From Tolypocladium sp. Sup5 PDA-1 (lineage: Eukaryota > Ascomycota > Sordariomycetes > Hypocreales > Ophiocordycipitaceae), in contig JPHH03000012.1 of assembly GCA_000750105.3 (NCBI GenBank), positions 620,001 through 684,000 on the forward strand: DNA of 64,000 nt, written 5' to 3'. The notes under the pieces are model-generated. The model did not search any database, was not told the DNA's origin, and saw only the letters and a program-made list of their open reading frames with translations. Shown piece by piece: positions 12,557 to 24,693 of the stretch. Positions within the stretch are counted from its first letter, which is position 1, and each line of letters starts with the position of its first letter. The translations under genes and the position numbers were made by a program.

Positions 12557-13327
12557 ATGTCCGCAACCGCCGTCGTCACGATGGCGACCACAGCTCCCGC
12601 ACCGACGACCACGCCGCTCCACTCCGCCCCCGCCAGTAGCGAGGCGTGCTGCCCAGGCTGCGGCCGCGACCTGCCCCCGACGACGATGGAGCAGACGCAG
12701 GCCGAGCTGCTCGTCGCCCAGGCGCGCATCCAGGAGCTCGAGGCGCAGGTCCGGCAGCTCAACCAAAAGGCCACGGCCGCCGTCGACCGCTGGGCCGAGT
12801 ACGAGGCCGAGCTGTCCAAGCTGCGCGTCCAAGCAGCAGCAGCGTCTTCCGCAACCAGCCTCACCACCACCACGACCTCTCCGCGGCAGCTCGATCCGCA
12901 GCAGAGCGCCAGCCCCACGCGCGCCTCCTTCCTGCAATCCGCCCCCAGCCGCCTCTCCGCGCTCCTCTACCCGCGCAAGTCGACGCCCAACATGCGCGCC
13001 GAGACGTTCCCCCGCGCGATGCCCTCTCCCACGATACCCGGCGGCGGTTCAGCGGACCTGCTGGAGGCGCTGACGCGCGAGCAGACGCTGCGGCGCGAGG
13101 CCGAGGGCCGCCTCAGCGCGACCAGCCGCGAGGTCGAGGAGCTGAGCGCCAGCCTCTTCGAGCAGGCCAACGAGATGGTCGCCGACGAGCGCCGCGCGCG
13201 CGCACGCCTCGAGGAGCGCGTCGGCGAGCTGGAGCGCCGCGATGTGGAGAAGCGCCGGCGGCTGGAGCGCCTGGAGGTGGCCATGGGGCGCATCGAGAGG
13301 GTTAGGAACCTGCTGGAGGAGAAGTGA
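12557..13327 (+). CDS. Sec2 GEF-domain coiled-coil protein
   Basis: Single exon, 256 residues. The N-terminus has a CPGCGRDLP motif, then a coiled coil (about 45-95, LLVAQARIQELEAQVRQLNQ). After a Ser/Pro linker, a second long coiled coil (about 170-256) reads LLEALTREQTLRREAEGRL, VEELSASLFEQANEMV, ERRARARLEERVGELERRD and RLERLEVAMGRIERVRNL. This second part matches the Sec2/Rabin GDP-GTP exchange domain, a parallel coiled coil that activates Rab8/Sec4 GTPases in exocytosis. Yeast Sec2 is far longer (about 760), so this is a short, Rabin-like or paralogous form. A protein of this size can still be a full GEF because the catalytic part is only about 140 residues. The ATG at 12524 is in frame and would add 11 residues. 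Confidence 0.8.
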   Translation: MSATAVVTMATTAPAPTTTPLHSAPASSEACCPGCGRDLPPTTMEQTQAELLVAQARIQELEAQVRQLNQKATAAVDRWAEYEAELSKLRVQAAAASSATSLTTTTTSPRQLDPQQSASPTRASFLQSAPSRLSALLYPRKSTPNMRAETFPRAMPSPTIPGGGSADLLEALTREQTLRREAEGRLSATSREVEELSASLFEQANEMVADERRARARLEERVGELERRDVEKRRRLERLEVAMGRIERVRNLLEEK

Positions 13328-13998
13328 ACAAGCGACTAGACGCCAGAGGCTGCAGGCTGGTGGGCTACGAGACGACGGAAACGGAAACGGACACGGAAAC
13401 GACACGAGGGCATGGTGATATTGGTTGGGACGGCTGGATGGATAGATTAGGACTGCGTCTGCAATAACGAGATCACGACTACGGAAGGCTACTGGACTGC
13501 AGTGATCCGGAATATCGGGATCATGGTTGCAGGGGGCTTCGCACAATGGGGACAGGAGCGGGGACTGGGCATGGGCAAGGGCATAAATTGGGAGGATATC
13601 ACGATAGGACGGCCACCAAGCTACGTCAACCACTCGCAACGAAATAAAAGAGGCACAGCTTTTCTCATGATCAAATTTCCCCTGATGCCATGGCAGCATG
13701 ATTCAAGGTGTATGCATCCCTGAGCCCGCATCTAACTATCTCTACGCCGCCCACGGCATTTTAGGTGCCAGTAGAAAAGCCAAAGCTGCCGGCGCCTTTT
13801 GTAGAAGAGGGGAGCGATGCTCGAGATGGCAAGATAACAGAAAAGCAGAAAAAAACAGAGGACTCGAGAGTCCTTGCTAGCCGCCAACGCCTGCACATCT
13901 TCCGGCCCCGCTCTCGCAACTCTCTAAACTCCGCGCGCGTATAGTTGGGTGGTGGTGGTGGTGGTGGTTGTGTGGTACTTAGTAGTAGGAGTGATCAA
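13328..13998. other. Convergent 3' flank, Sec2-domain gene and PUS4
   Basis: 670 bp without a gene. It holds two converging 3' untranslated regions and a GGT microsatellite near the PUS4 stop. Confidence 0.45.
13947..13969. repeat. (GGT)n microsatellite
   Basis: About seven GGT units, 30 bp beyond the PUS4 stop codon. Confidence 0.8.
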
Positions 13999-15577
13999 TC
14001 AGTCCTCGATGCCGTTCCACGACTTTTCGTCGTCGGACCGTCCCTGGCTGCTGTTGGGCGCCAGCAAGTCTGGCTTCGTGGCCTTGTCGTCCGCCGCCGT
14101 CGCGGCCACCTTGCGCGGTGATCCGGAATCGTCCTCGGCGGGCGACCGCTTGCGCTTCTCGGGCAGGTTGATCTGCGGGTTGGCCTCGGTCGAGTAAGAT
14201 CTCTGGCCGTTCTTCTTGAACGGCGACGTCTCGGGCGATTTCTTGGAGCCGGTGGCAGAGGAAGCAGCTGCGGTGCCAGGCCAATGGCCCTCGGGTTCGC
14301 CGTTCCACCGCGCAAGCATGTTGGCCACCTGCGGGCCCCAGACCTCCTCGCCCTTGGCCAGCTCCTCAAAATCGAGGGTGTTGGTCCCTCCCACGGTAAA
14401 GTCACTCTGGCGAGTACGGCAGAGCTCGGCCATGAGGCCTCCAGACTCAAGCCTGGACCCCAGGTCGTGGCAGAAGCTCCTGACGTAGTATCCCGACGTC
14501 ACCGTCAGTCGAACCTTGCATGCCGGAGGACCCTCGTCTTTCCATGGCGGCGGCGTGTCCTTATCCGGGGACGGGGGGACGAGGTTCGTGCCCTTTTGAG
14601 AATAGGCGGGCTGGGGGAAAGCACCCAGGGCGCCAGACATCATCGGCTCCTTGCTGCTGCGCCGCTTCTTGGATGGCTTGTCCTTGATGAGTTCATCCTG
14701 CCTCTCCTCGAAACTCCGCTTGAACGACTCATGCTCTGCTATAGCCTGGTCGTCCTCCTCCTTCTCCTCGGGCGTCAGCTTCTTGCCCGTCTCCTGCAGC
14801 TTCTTGACCTTCCAGACCTGCTCGGCAAGGTTCCGCTCGGCCGCCTCCGCCTCCTCCGTGGGCCACCGGTGCTCGTGCGAGCCGGGCTCGTACCACTCGA
14901 GGAGCTCCACGTCGAGGGCCTCGACCTCTCTACCCTCGATTTCTCTGGGTATGGGTTTTCCCTCTCGCGCGTATTCGTAGAGCGGCTTGCCGTTCATCTT
15001 GAGGGCCGAGTACAGAGGCGGGATCTGAATCTGCTTGCCCTTGAACTTCTCGAGCTCCTTTTCGACCATGTCTCGTGTAATGTGATCGTAGGGGCGCTTC
15101 GTGATGAGGCGACCAACTCGATCGTAGGTGTCGGTGTTGGCGCCAAAGACGACAATGGTTTCGTACGTCTTTGTGCAGTCGAGGAACTGGGGCAGCAGCT
15201 TGGTCGCGGAACCAATGCCCAGGATGAGCACGCCGGTCGCAAGAGGGTCCAGCGTGCCTCCGTGGCCAATCTTGACCTGAGAGGCCTTCTTCTCGACCCT
15301 TCGTCGCCGGAACTGCCCGCCCGATTCCTGGCGGCGCTTAGCCAGCTCGGCGTCGATCATGGGCTTGAAGAAGGCGGAGGGGTTGAAGTGCTGCTGGCAT
15401 TCGCGGATGACCTGCGCGGAGCTCAGGCCGCAAGGCTTGTTGATGGCTGCGCGGCGCAGTCAGTACAATGCTTCATGGCAGTGACGCCGCGAGACTGTGT
15501 AGTCGTCTCCAGGGGAGGGGAGGGGAGGCAAAGCGCAGCGTACCAAAGACGCCATCGCGGACGACGTCCGAAGCCAT
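13999..15577 (-). CDS. PUS4: tRNA pseudouridine-55 synthase Pus4 (TruB family)
   Basis: Two exons (15544-15577 and 13999-15446) encode 493 residues. The junction restores VFAINKPCGLSSAQVIREC, the TruB N-terminal motif. The catalytic block is KIGHGGTLDPLATGVLILGIG, whose Asp is the nucleophile, followed by KTYETIVVFGANTDTYD and PPLYSALKMNGKPLYEYAREG. The C-terminal part has VTSGYYVRSFCHDLGSRL and a basic tail with KRKRSP. Pus4 makes pseudouridine 55 in the T-loop of almost all cytosolic and mitochondrial tRNAs. An insert rich in Glu and Lys (about residues 210-300) separates the two halves, as in other fungal Pus4. The start at 15577 gives MASDVVRDGVFAINKP; an in-frame ATG at 15604 would add nine residues. 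The intron holds three GGGG runs on the plus strand. Confidence 0.92.
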
Positions 15578-16338
15578 CTTCAAGACCTTTCCGGCTCGGC
15601 GCATGCGAACCTTGCCGTTTGCTTCAGGAGAGGCGCGCGGGGACAAGGAGTCCCGGGGCGGAACAGGGGCAAAGACGGCTTCTTTTGCTCTTGTTACTGA
15701 CGCTGGTGCTGCTCAAAGGACGCTCATGTGGAAAATTCAAATCGCGACACGAAAAATCCGGGATGATGATCCTGGTGAAGCTGCAACGACTCTCGCCAGT
15801 CGGGAGAAAAAAAGTTGAAGCTGGCGGCCGGGGACAATCGCGACAATGGCTTCCATTGGCCATTGAGTAGACCCTGGTGGGCTTCTGCCTTCTGGCCTCC
15901 ATTGCCCGTTTATGAGCCCGAGAGCCGTGAGCCCGCTACCACGGCCCACCTTCGAGGCACCAAGCCATGGACCCCACCCCTCGCTCACTGTAGCCAGCTG
16001 CCCAGCGGCTCTCTAGCCGCCGCCCGTAATGCACTGGGCTGCATCCACTGCATCACATCGCGAACCTCTCCAAGACAGCGCGTCGTGTGAGCTCGCCACC
16101 TTCACGATTCCTCATCCTCCGCCTCGCCTCGCGCGCCAACCGCCCAAACCCCCGCAATCGTTCGAAAACAGGCTTTCCAGACATCGCTACGTCCGGACCA
16201 CAGACTTGACTGACGCCTCTGCCACCGTTGGTCGTGCCCAGCAAACTACATACATGCGTCGCTCGTCGCATCCTCGTCCCAACCCGTTCAACCAGCAGAC
16301 GGCACGCCACTGCCGCCTTTCATGATCCCCTCGCCTCG
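15578..16338. promoter_or_regulatory. Divergent promoter region of PUS4 and the RFTS-domain gene
   Basis: 760 bp between two start codons on opposite strands. No gene is supported. The part near 16,100-16,330 is pyrimidine-rich, as in fungal leaders. Confidence 0.5.
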
Positions 16339-18813
16339 ATGGCTGGCACAATGGCTGGGCGCAAGCGCCGTGCGTCCACGTCCAGCGTGGAGAGCGTCGA
16401 CGAGAGCCAGATCCGGTGGCGCCAGGAACACTCGGTCGTCCGCAGCGTCCTCAAGGGCGTCCCCTCGGATGACTGGCCCATCTTCGAGCTGCGCGATGCC
16501 GTTGTCCTGAACAAAGATGGCGAGACCCTCGAAAACGCGCTTCATGTCGGTATCAGAGGGCCGTACATTGTGCGCGGTAACCTCATCATCGACGACCCGT
16601 CGCAAAGGTCACATCGTAAGTCCTCAGCACCCTCCCTCCCTCGCCCGCTTCGCTCGTAGTCGCCTAACCTATGGTTGCAGTGGTCATGCGAGTCCGCGCC
16701 TCTACTCCTCTCGAGATCCGGAAATGCGTCGCCTTCTCCATCGGCGAGTCACCAGACGGGAGCCCTCTCATCTGGCTCTCCGGCAATGGCGGCTGGTACG
16801 AGATCAACCCTTCACCCGCATACCGCCCCATCTACAAAAAGATGTGCGAGGCCACGACGCTGTACTACAACCTGGTCGACATATACAACTCCAGACGGCC
16901 TCCCAAGAAGCCCAAGAAGACGAGGGCCGGGTGGATGGACGAGCTCTCTGGAATCTTTCTGCAGTACGCTGCGCGCGTTGGCGACGGCTCCACCTTCGAC
17001 GAGGTCATTGAGCGCTGCAACGAACACGCGGGCTTCTTCATCAGCCAGTTTGCGCAGCAAGAGACTCTGCTTGACTGGCAGCCCACCGCTTTCTACAAGT
17101 GGCTCACCTCGGAGCACGCAGTAAGTATCATTCCCCCAGGTGGCGTGCACTCTAGCCAACTCCGGTACTGACTCGAGAAGGACCTTGTCAGGCAGATGGA
17201 AAACGTGAACAAGAATCCCCTAAAGTATTCCCCCATACCCTCTGCCGAAGACCTGAGTCCAAAGCCTCGGGAACGCACCACGACGCCTATCGTGAAGAGC
17301 GCCAGCGTGGGGGCAATCCCCCGCCCCCCAGACGTTTTACCAAAGAGGCAACCGAGAGGACCCAGCTCTGTTGCGCCCGCAGCCGCCGAGACTTCTACCC
17401 CGGAGGTTAAGCCGAGTGTTGTTCCTCGGTCTGTCAAGGAGTCTCCAAAAGAGGTTACACAGCCGCCCGATCTGGCGGCGGTCGGTGATGCGGCTGTCGC
17501 TAGCGGCTCGCCGTTCGCCTCAGTCTTCAAAGCCGTGGAAGATGCCTACGATGCCTTGATTGTAACCAAAAAGGGGGTCAAGCCAAACTCTCTGCTCAAC
17601 AAAATATACTTCACCTACCGCTTCCCCGCTTATAAAGATGGTACATCGGGATGTCACAAGGTTCCTGTGCGGGAGATGATGCAATACAACGCCACGGCGC
17701 TCTTGCAAAGCCTCGACAAGTCCAAGTACGGTGAGCTCGAGGTCTGGCCCTACCTCCAGCAGCTATCAGAGGCCGAGTTTTGTCCCGTCTCGTACAAGCT
17801 GTCCGACTTTCCCATCACGCTTGTACCGCGAAAGTCGATGCCACGCCAACCCAAGACCGATGTACTGCAGCCGTCAGCCGGGCCGTCAGTCCGAAATGAA
17901 GACGACGACAGCTCTCCTGCGCCTCGGGGCAAGACACTCAAGCGCCCAGGCCGCAAACCTGGCAAGAAGAGTAGCCTTCGGCCGGTCGTTCCCCCAAAGA
18001 AGCGGCCGCGTTCTCAATTCGAAAGCGAGTCCGAGTCGGAGGCGTCGGGGCTCAAGAACTCGTACTACTTTTCCGACGGCGACGATGTCATGGAGGATGC
18101 GCCAGAGGTAGAAACACCGCGGGACGGAGAAGCTGTCGCGAACGGCCAGCCCGCAACACCCGGTGAGGAGCCCATCAAGATTCTCATCCGAGCAGAAAGG
18201 ATCCCCTCGACCGTGCCGCACGGCCCCGACGATACGTGGACGTGCGACCAAGACGGCTGCGACTACATCGTCCGCGGCGGCGACGACGACGAGTGCCAGG
18301 CACGGATACGCGAACACTTCCACGACCACGAACAGCAGATCAAGAGGGTCAGCCTCGCCGTCACCGAGAGCCGCGGACACCTGCCCATCAAGTACGCATA
18401 CTTCCCCCCCTTTCTCATCCTAGTGCAATTTAGCCCCCATACCCCCTCGTCCCCTGCAACAGCAGCAGCAGCAGCAGCGCCAAAACGTACAAGCAGAAGA
18501 ATCGCGAATGCTCCCCCCAGCCCAGATAACCACGCAGCAGCGGCCGCCGCCCTCGCATCGCCGCCGGCCAGCGCCAGCGACCTGCCCCCAGATCTAAGTG
18601 GATCTGCGGTTGACGCGTTCCGCGACATTGTGCAGCACTTCCGCCGGAAGCCTCGCCCCGTCTCGGACAGGATACACAGTCTAATGCGGTTGCAGTCATT
18701 TGCTCCAGAAGATCAAGCGCATGGGCGAGAAGACGCAGAGCCACCAGCACCAGCAGCAGACGGTGAACGGCATGGTGCTTCCGCAGCCGATCAAACGGAA
18801 ACTGATAGCGTGA
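16339..18813 (+). CDS. RFTS (DNMT1 replication-foci) domain protein with a C-terminal zinc-finger-like segment
   Basis: Four exons (16339-16615, 16681-17120, 17181-18391, 18696-18813) give 681 residues. Residues about 30-200 resemble the RFTS domain of DNMT1: DWPIFELRDAVVLNKDGETL, then LIWLSGNGGWYEINPSPAY followed by RPIYKKM, matching the DNMT1 pattern in which YxxxxPSPxYxPI follows the sheet. The centre is disordered and basic (RPGRKPGKKSS; PPKKRPRSQ, a likely nuclear signal), then acidic. A Cys-x4-Cys ... His-rich segment (WTCDQDGCDYIVRG, REHFHDHE, from about residue 594) looks like an atypical C2H2 finger. The last exon supplies NHLLQKIKRMGEK. No methyltransferase domain is present. It is inferred to be nuclear and chromatin-linked. 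The 304-bp last intron is inferred from the frame change; reading through it gives Ala- and Pro-rich sequence. Confidence 0.75.
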
Positions 18814-19327
18814 CCCTCGTGGGGGACGACTGACTGATCCTGCTTGTCGACTACGGTACCTATTACCTTGCGTGAGGTCGGTTCAAACGTTGGCAGGTGG
18901 GCATTGGGAACGGAGGACGCATACATTTGCTTTGGCGTTGGCCGGGGAACTGGCTATTATTAAGGACGGCAAGGCTCTTCTTTTAACGCGGTATCAGGCG
19001 TTTGGTATCTGGACAGGGCAGGGAAAGCATGACATGACTTGATGCCGGCACGGGACACCCGGGGCCAGACAGCACGTGAAGACAACCTACATTTGCTTGG
19101 CCAAACAGTACTTCCCACGTCGAGTGATATGCCCAAAACGCCTCTGACCAACTTGGTCTATCCTTCAGCTTTATTTTGTCAAGTCACCCGTAGATGACGA
19201 CGAGGGCCTCTGGGGCCTAGGACACCATGGTCCAGCTACTATACAGTTCCATCCCTTACCCCGACACCGTAGAAGCAAAGCCAGCAAGAGGAAACCCCTA
19301 ACGAGCAAGGACAACCCCGCTGCGGCT
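18814..19327. other. Convergent 3' flank, RFTS gene and CBC1
   Basis: About 510 bp with no supported gene. Confidence 0.45.
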
Positions 19328-21911
19328 CTAGTTTCCGGCAGCTCCATCCGCAGTCGTAACCATCCTGTCCTTGTCCGCCTCGAGGACAAACGCCTCCTCA
19401 ATAGCCGCCATGCGCTGGTACACCCTGAGCCAGCGCTGACCCCAGCGGCGAATCTTTGCCTCCTTGTCGCTCGAGCCGTCACCGTCCTCCATCATTTGGT
19501 CCTTGTTGCCGCCGGCCCAGCTGGCCAGGCCGTCGTTGATGGCGTGGAAGAGGTCCTTCATGGCCTTGGTCTCCTTCTCGCGGGTCTCGCTGTCCGCATC
19601 GGGCGATGTGAGCACTTGACGAACCCGGCCGCTGACTTTGGCGACGGTGTTGGAGACGAGTTCAAAGATGTGAGCCCGGCCGAGAGACTCGCCGCCGTTG
19701 GTGCCGTTGGCAGGCGTGCTGGCGACGAGGGCCCAATCCACGATCGAAAAGGGGGTGAGGATCGAGTAGTTGAGCAGCTTCTCGATGATGGACAGCGCAA
19801 CGCCAGGGTGAGCCTGCCAGTAGCCCATCACGGCGGAAACGATCTGCGCACGCGCAGCGGCCGAGGTGGACCCGGCATCGATGAGCCTTCCCTTGGTCCG
19901 GTCGATGCAGGCCAGAACGTGGCTGAGGGACTTGGACCCGACCCAGCAGACGGCCGTCATGAACACGTCCGTGCTGGCTACAACGGGATCCAAGGCACCC
20001 TCGCTGGCCTGGGACTGGATGCTGTCAATGACAGCTTGGAACTCCTCGTCCGGAGCCTTGCGTCTAAGTAGGGCGCCAATCTCTTGGCCCTCCTTCGAGA
20101 ATGGAGTGTCTATCATTTCAAGTTACACGTCAGCGATGTACAGTGTCACGATGGCAGCACATAACACCCACCAGGATTGTTAAATTTGAAGTCTGGCACA
20201 TCCTTCTCCTTTTCAGATCCGATCAGGGCTTGATAAGGCTCCGGCAGAGTCTTCTGGATTCTCTGAGCGAAGCTGAGTCGAACTTCCTTGTCCAGCGCGC
20301 CCGACAAGAACCATTTGAGAGGGTCAAGGTCGGGCAGCTGGGTGTCATCGGCCCATTCTGCCCATTTCCAAGTGAAGCCAAAGTTGCTCAAGTGGTGAGC
20401 AAACCAGTCGAGGAAGCGGTAGCTCAGCTCCAGGTCCATCCGAGGGCTGTTTCGGTAAAGATATCTTATGGCTCGGCCGAGACTGGGCGCGATAGCAGCC
20501 GGGGCAAGCTTGCACGCCTCCGTAAGCACGGAGTGGTAGTAGACGACCTTGCGCTCGGGCTTGGGCAGCTGGAAGAGCTGAGAGAAGACGGTGTCGACGG
20601 CAACATCCTCTGGTTTCCACGTAGGTCGGCCAGAAGGAAAGTTCCGAAGCTCGTCAAAGGGTGTTGCTCGCTTGACAAATGTGCCTTCGGCAAAGTAGCA
20701 ATCGAGGTCCATCAAGTACCGTGCACCAGCATTTCGGTTGAAGTCGAGAATGTTGATGGTGTCGGCGAGGCCATCTCTAATGAGCGACGCCGCGATGTCA
20801 GTTGATCCAGGGACGGATTCGATCTCTTGATCAGCGTAGACGGAAAAGTAAACCTCGGGGAACAGCGGCCGGGGGCCGGCAACCACGGCCGCTGGGACAG
20901 TTATGGCAGGCAGCGCATGCTTCGGGGCGTTTGCAAGCTTATCCTGGGCTTCGATCTCCTCCAGAGGCAGCTGCCAGGGGCGAGGGAGACAGGCAAGCTC
21001 CCAGTTCTTGGAAGCCTCCAACTGTAGCTGCTTCTGCAACAGCATGCAAAGGCTTGGAGATGCTGCAGGGCTTTCATCCTTGCCCTCTGCTGGGTACGGG
21101 TCCACCAAGGCTTGCAGAGCGTGAGGCTCAGAAGCGATGATGTCGGTCTTGTCCATCAAGTCTGCTGCCTTCTGTTGAAACTGTCCCGGGGCCGAGGCCA
21201 TGGCATAGGGAATGGTCAGGAGAATGATTTTGACGAGCTCTGTGCCGATTGTCTGCTTAAAGTTAGAATACGATGATACTACTACCTCCTTTCATCGATG
21301 ACCTACGTCGTCCGAGCTAGCAGTCTGCAGATCAGCCGCACGGCTGAACAGCTCCTCCAGCAGCGGAAACACGCCGTCTCCCTCCAAGCAGGATTGCATG
21401 CAGGCCAGGAACTTCAGAAGAAGCTTCACCTGACGCCACTCTCCCAGGCCGATGTTGCTGTCGATTGCCTGCGCAAGACGGACCAGAACCGTGTCCACTA
21501 GTTCGGGTTTCGTCGCGTTCGCAACCAGCACCACAGCGGCCACAAATGGAGTCTTCAGCGGCTGCTCAACAGCCAGCTGCATAGCGAGGTTGACAAAAAC
21601 GTCGCGCAACTGTTCGTCCTCGTAGTTGTCGGTTACCATGCGGGCAATCGACTGCACCTCCACGTCCCACTGTCGCAGTGGCGAGTCCGCGATCGCGAGA
21701 AGCTGTCGGCGCAGTCGAACAGGAACAGGCGCCGAGTCTGTTCGTCGGCGCTGCTGCCGGCGGTCGTAGTGGTCGTCATCGTCTGAAGCGCGAGTTGGGT
21801 CAGTTCCTGGTTGCATTCATTCAACCGCGTTTCACAGCTGCGCAACCAACCTCTGTATCGTCGTTTGCGCTGGTTAAAGCCACCAGACTGGCGTCTTTCG
21901 TAGTCTGCCAT
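19328..21911 (-). CDS. CBC1: Nuclear cap-binding complex large subunit CBP80
   Basis: Four exons (21851-21911, 21307-21782, 20172-21252, 19328-20109) join in frame to 799 residues, the usual CBP80 length. It begins MADYERRQSGGFNQRKRRYR, a basic tail seen in fungal CBP80. MIF4G helical repeats follow (DVEVQSIARMVTDNYEDEQL; VFVNLAMQLAVEQPLKTPF). The strongest family block is NFGFTWKWAEWADD ... LDKEVRLSFAQRIQKTLP and PYQALIG. The protein partners CBP20 to bind the m7G cap of new transcripts and couples capping to splicing and export. Introns of 68, 54 and 62 bp have clean acceptors; the first donor, GTTGGT, is unusual. It is followed upstream by an intergenic gap before the GSK3 3' end, both on the minus strand. 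Confidence 0.92.
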
Positions 21912-23209
21912 GTTGCAAACCTTTGTGCAGCCAAAGCAGACGTGTGCGAGCTTCAATGGGTTTGAATGACGACGTCTCGTGGATGACGAGGGAGGTTGGC
22001 GTCACTAGTGATGAAGCTTGGCGAGAAAATGCAGCTGCAACAAGCGCGCCTCAAAAGGTACGTACTGCATCTCGCGCGTAAGGTGCCTGCCTGATGCCTC
22101 AGGCAACAAGAGAGCTACAGCCGCCAGCTCCCGTGCCTTGCGTGCCAAGCAAGCATCAAGTTCTCGAGGTGAAGGGAATATATTGCATTTAAGCTTCACC
22201 TCAATATTGTATCATCATCCATCATGAACGATTTCTCTCAAGGAGCCAATTTATAAGTCCGAATTCCGAATTTTAAACCCCGTAGCCTATGAAGCTATTC
22301 TTTGCCATTCGTTGGCCCGTCCCAAGTGAGCCGTGTACCGTCGTCTGCTTGTCCTTTCTTGGAACCGTCCTCGCAGGAGCAGCCTTGATGCCCGGCCGCT
22401 GTATTTTGAAAACCAGTACTCAAGATCCTCTCTTTTCTTTTGTTTTTGCTTCGAAACTATGCCGGCCACATGGCTACCCCACAATCATCATCCCACCACG
22501 AGACCTCGTGCGTCGAGACATGCATCCGACACGGTCTGCCTCCACCACCTCCCCTTCTGCTCCCCTGATCCAAACCAGTCGTTACTGTTGCTAACATAAT
22601 TCTACTGCCGCCAAGCCCCTTTGTGCCAAGTCACAGGTGGCAGGCCGGGCTGCGGCGACGAGAGAAGAAGAGTCAGCGTAGACCAAAGCCGATCCAACCC
22701 TCCCCAGGCACAGCAATACCACCGGGTGTCTTGATACGCGAACAACGAAAGGAAAAAGAAAAGTAAAAGCCAGTCGTCTCATGGTTCGAGACGTGGTCTA
22801 AAAACGTGATTCCCCTTTGCCATGCAGCAAAGCAGCCCGTTCATGGCGATGGCTGGCCGCAGCTGCCCGCCAGAAATGCAGCTTGTTGGGACTCGCAATC
22901 AGGCCCCTCTTATTCACACAGCATGGTGAGAGTCCAGCCCATCCCCCAGAACACACACGCGCGCGCACCAGTGCTTCTCGTCTGCAGTTGAGCGTACAGC
23001 ACATGTGCTTTCCCGCTCCAACGTCATGAGCCACGAGGCTACATTTCCCTTGCGACCTCCCGGTCAGTTTTGCGTATCGAGCCATTACCCTAGTATCCTC
23101 CGTAAACTCGATTGTCGGGAGTGGATTGGGCAGTGATGTTCCAGGGCCGCCAAGCGCCTTTAAAGGGTGAAAAATGGCCCGCCTCAACTCCATTCCGGAA
23201 TCGCGGGAA
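21912..23209. other. Intergenic, CBC1 promoter side and GSK3 3' flank
   Basis: 1.3 kb. No supported gene; a plus-strand frame from 22289 starts hydrophobic but shows no family motif. Confidence 0.45.
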
Positions 23210-24693
23210 TCAGTCTAGTTTGGCCATCATTTCTTGCTTCGTCATCGGCGAGAAGTTGTCCATGTCGAGTCCTTGTGATGCCAGAACTGGCCTCATGTGG
23301 GCAGGAACCAGCTGCGGGTTCAGGTTGGGGGCGATGGAGAGCTCTGTTTACACGTCAGTCCAGGCGGTTTCGCGGAGATTAACCCGGGAGAAGGGATCCA
23401 CATACCGTGGCGAGAGAAGTCGAAGAGATCAGGGAGGTCGCGGAGCTGACCAGAGCCGTGTCTCGAATCTGGCAACTTGGTGTTGGGGTCACGAAGCTCG
23501 TCGAAGAATGGGTGCACCATTGCGTCGACGGCGGACTGTCTCTCAGTCGGCGTATACTCCAAGAGCCGGGCGATGAGATCGATGGCGTTGGCATCAGCCT
23601 TGCGGAACACCTTGTTAAAAGGATGGGGCTTGATCTGCGGGAACTTGTGCTCCATGTAGTTGGGGTTCATCGTGCGGATCTGCTCCCGTGTCGGCGTGCC
23701 GAGGACCTTGATAATCTCGACCAGTTGGTCGATGCCAGATTCGCCAGGGAACAGCGGTTGCCCAAGCATGAGCTCGGCCATGACACAGCCGGTCGACCAG
23801 ACATCTGTACAACGGGTTAGCCGTATCGACTTGTGCAGGTTCGGCGGAGCCACTCACCAATCTTGGTAGTATAGTTTGTCGCGCCAAAGATGAGCTCAGG
23901 CGCGCGATAATACCGGGAGCAGATATACGAAACGTTGGGCTCGTTTTCCACCAAGATCTTTGCACTACCAAAGTCACAGAGCTTCAGAATTCCGCTGTTG
24001 GGGTCGAGCAGAAGGTTCTGGGGCTTGATGTCGCGGTGGCAGATGCCTTGGGAGTGTATATAGGCCAGGGCGCGGAAGAGCTGGTAGATGTAGAGCTTGA
24101 CCTCGAGAATCGGCATGGTCGTCTTCATCTTGTTGAAGAAGCGCGAGGCTCGGTAGACAGTTTCGGGAACGAACTCTTGAACCAGGTTGAGATAGACTTC
24201 ATCTTTCTGCGAAAAGTCGTCAGCGACAAAAGCGACGCGTCAAAAGGTGAGGGAGCACACTCACACGTTCACCGTTGGAGTAGTAGAAGGCTTTCAGCTG
24301 CACAATGTTGGGGTGTCTGACGATGCGCATGATCTGCAGCTCACGGTTCTGTGACTGCGTTAGTCTCGCGGCGCTTTGGATGATGACACTGTTGGCAGAT
24401 CGATGCGTACCTTGAATCTCTTGTCTTGCAGGACACGCTTGATGGCGGCATCCTCTCCTGACGGCGACAGTTTAGTCTGGAAGACCACGCCAAAGGACCC
24501 GTTTCCAACAATCTTGCATTGCGTATATTGCAGGTCTCGGGTTTCTCCCGTAATTCCATCTTGGACCTTCTCGCGGATCACCTCTGCGTCGAATCAGTTA
24601 GCCGCGCGACAACTACACGAAAACGAGAAGTCCATGGGGAAACCCACCTCCCATCCTGAGGCTATTGAAAGCATTAGGCCGATGAGTCGACAT
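23210..24693 (-). CDS. GSK3: Glycogen synthase kinase-3 family protein kinase
   Basis: Six exons (24648-24693, 24411-24583, 24265-24348, 23858-24206, 23406-23804, 23210-23343) join to 394 residues. The N-terminus reads [20 protein letters not shown], typical of fungal GSK3. Kinase landmarks: glycine loop GNGSFGVV (42-49), catalytic Lys64 in [14 protein letters not shown] (158-165), DFG (179-181), activation-loop [15 protein letters not shown] with the regulatory Tyr at about 195, and the GSK3 axin/substrate region [25 protein letters not shown] (split here for length). The C-terminal tail is short. GSK3 phosphorylates primed substrates in glycogen, stress and developmental signalling; in plant-pathogenic fungi orthologues affect conidiation and virulence (family knowledge). 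All five introns are short and canonical. Upstream lies an unusually long gene-free stretch. Confidence 0.95.

Noticed and set aside
15511..15529. Possible G-quadruplex in the PUS4 intron
   Set aside because: Three GGGG runs are followed by only GG, so the fourth run is incomplete.
14284..15870. A 528-codon plus-strand frame
   Set aside because: Antisense shadow of PUS4, with no domain of its own.
22289..22594. A possible small secreted protein on the plus strand
   Set aside because: The N-terminus is weakly hydrophobic, but no clear signal peptide, cysteine pattern, or codon bias supports it.
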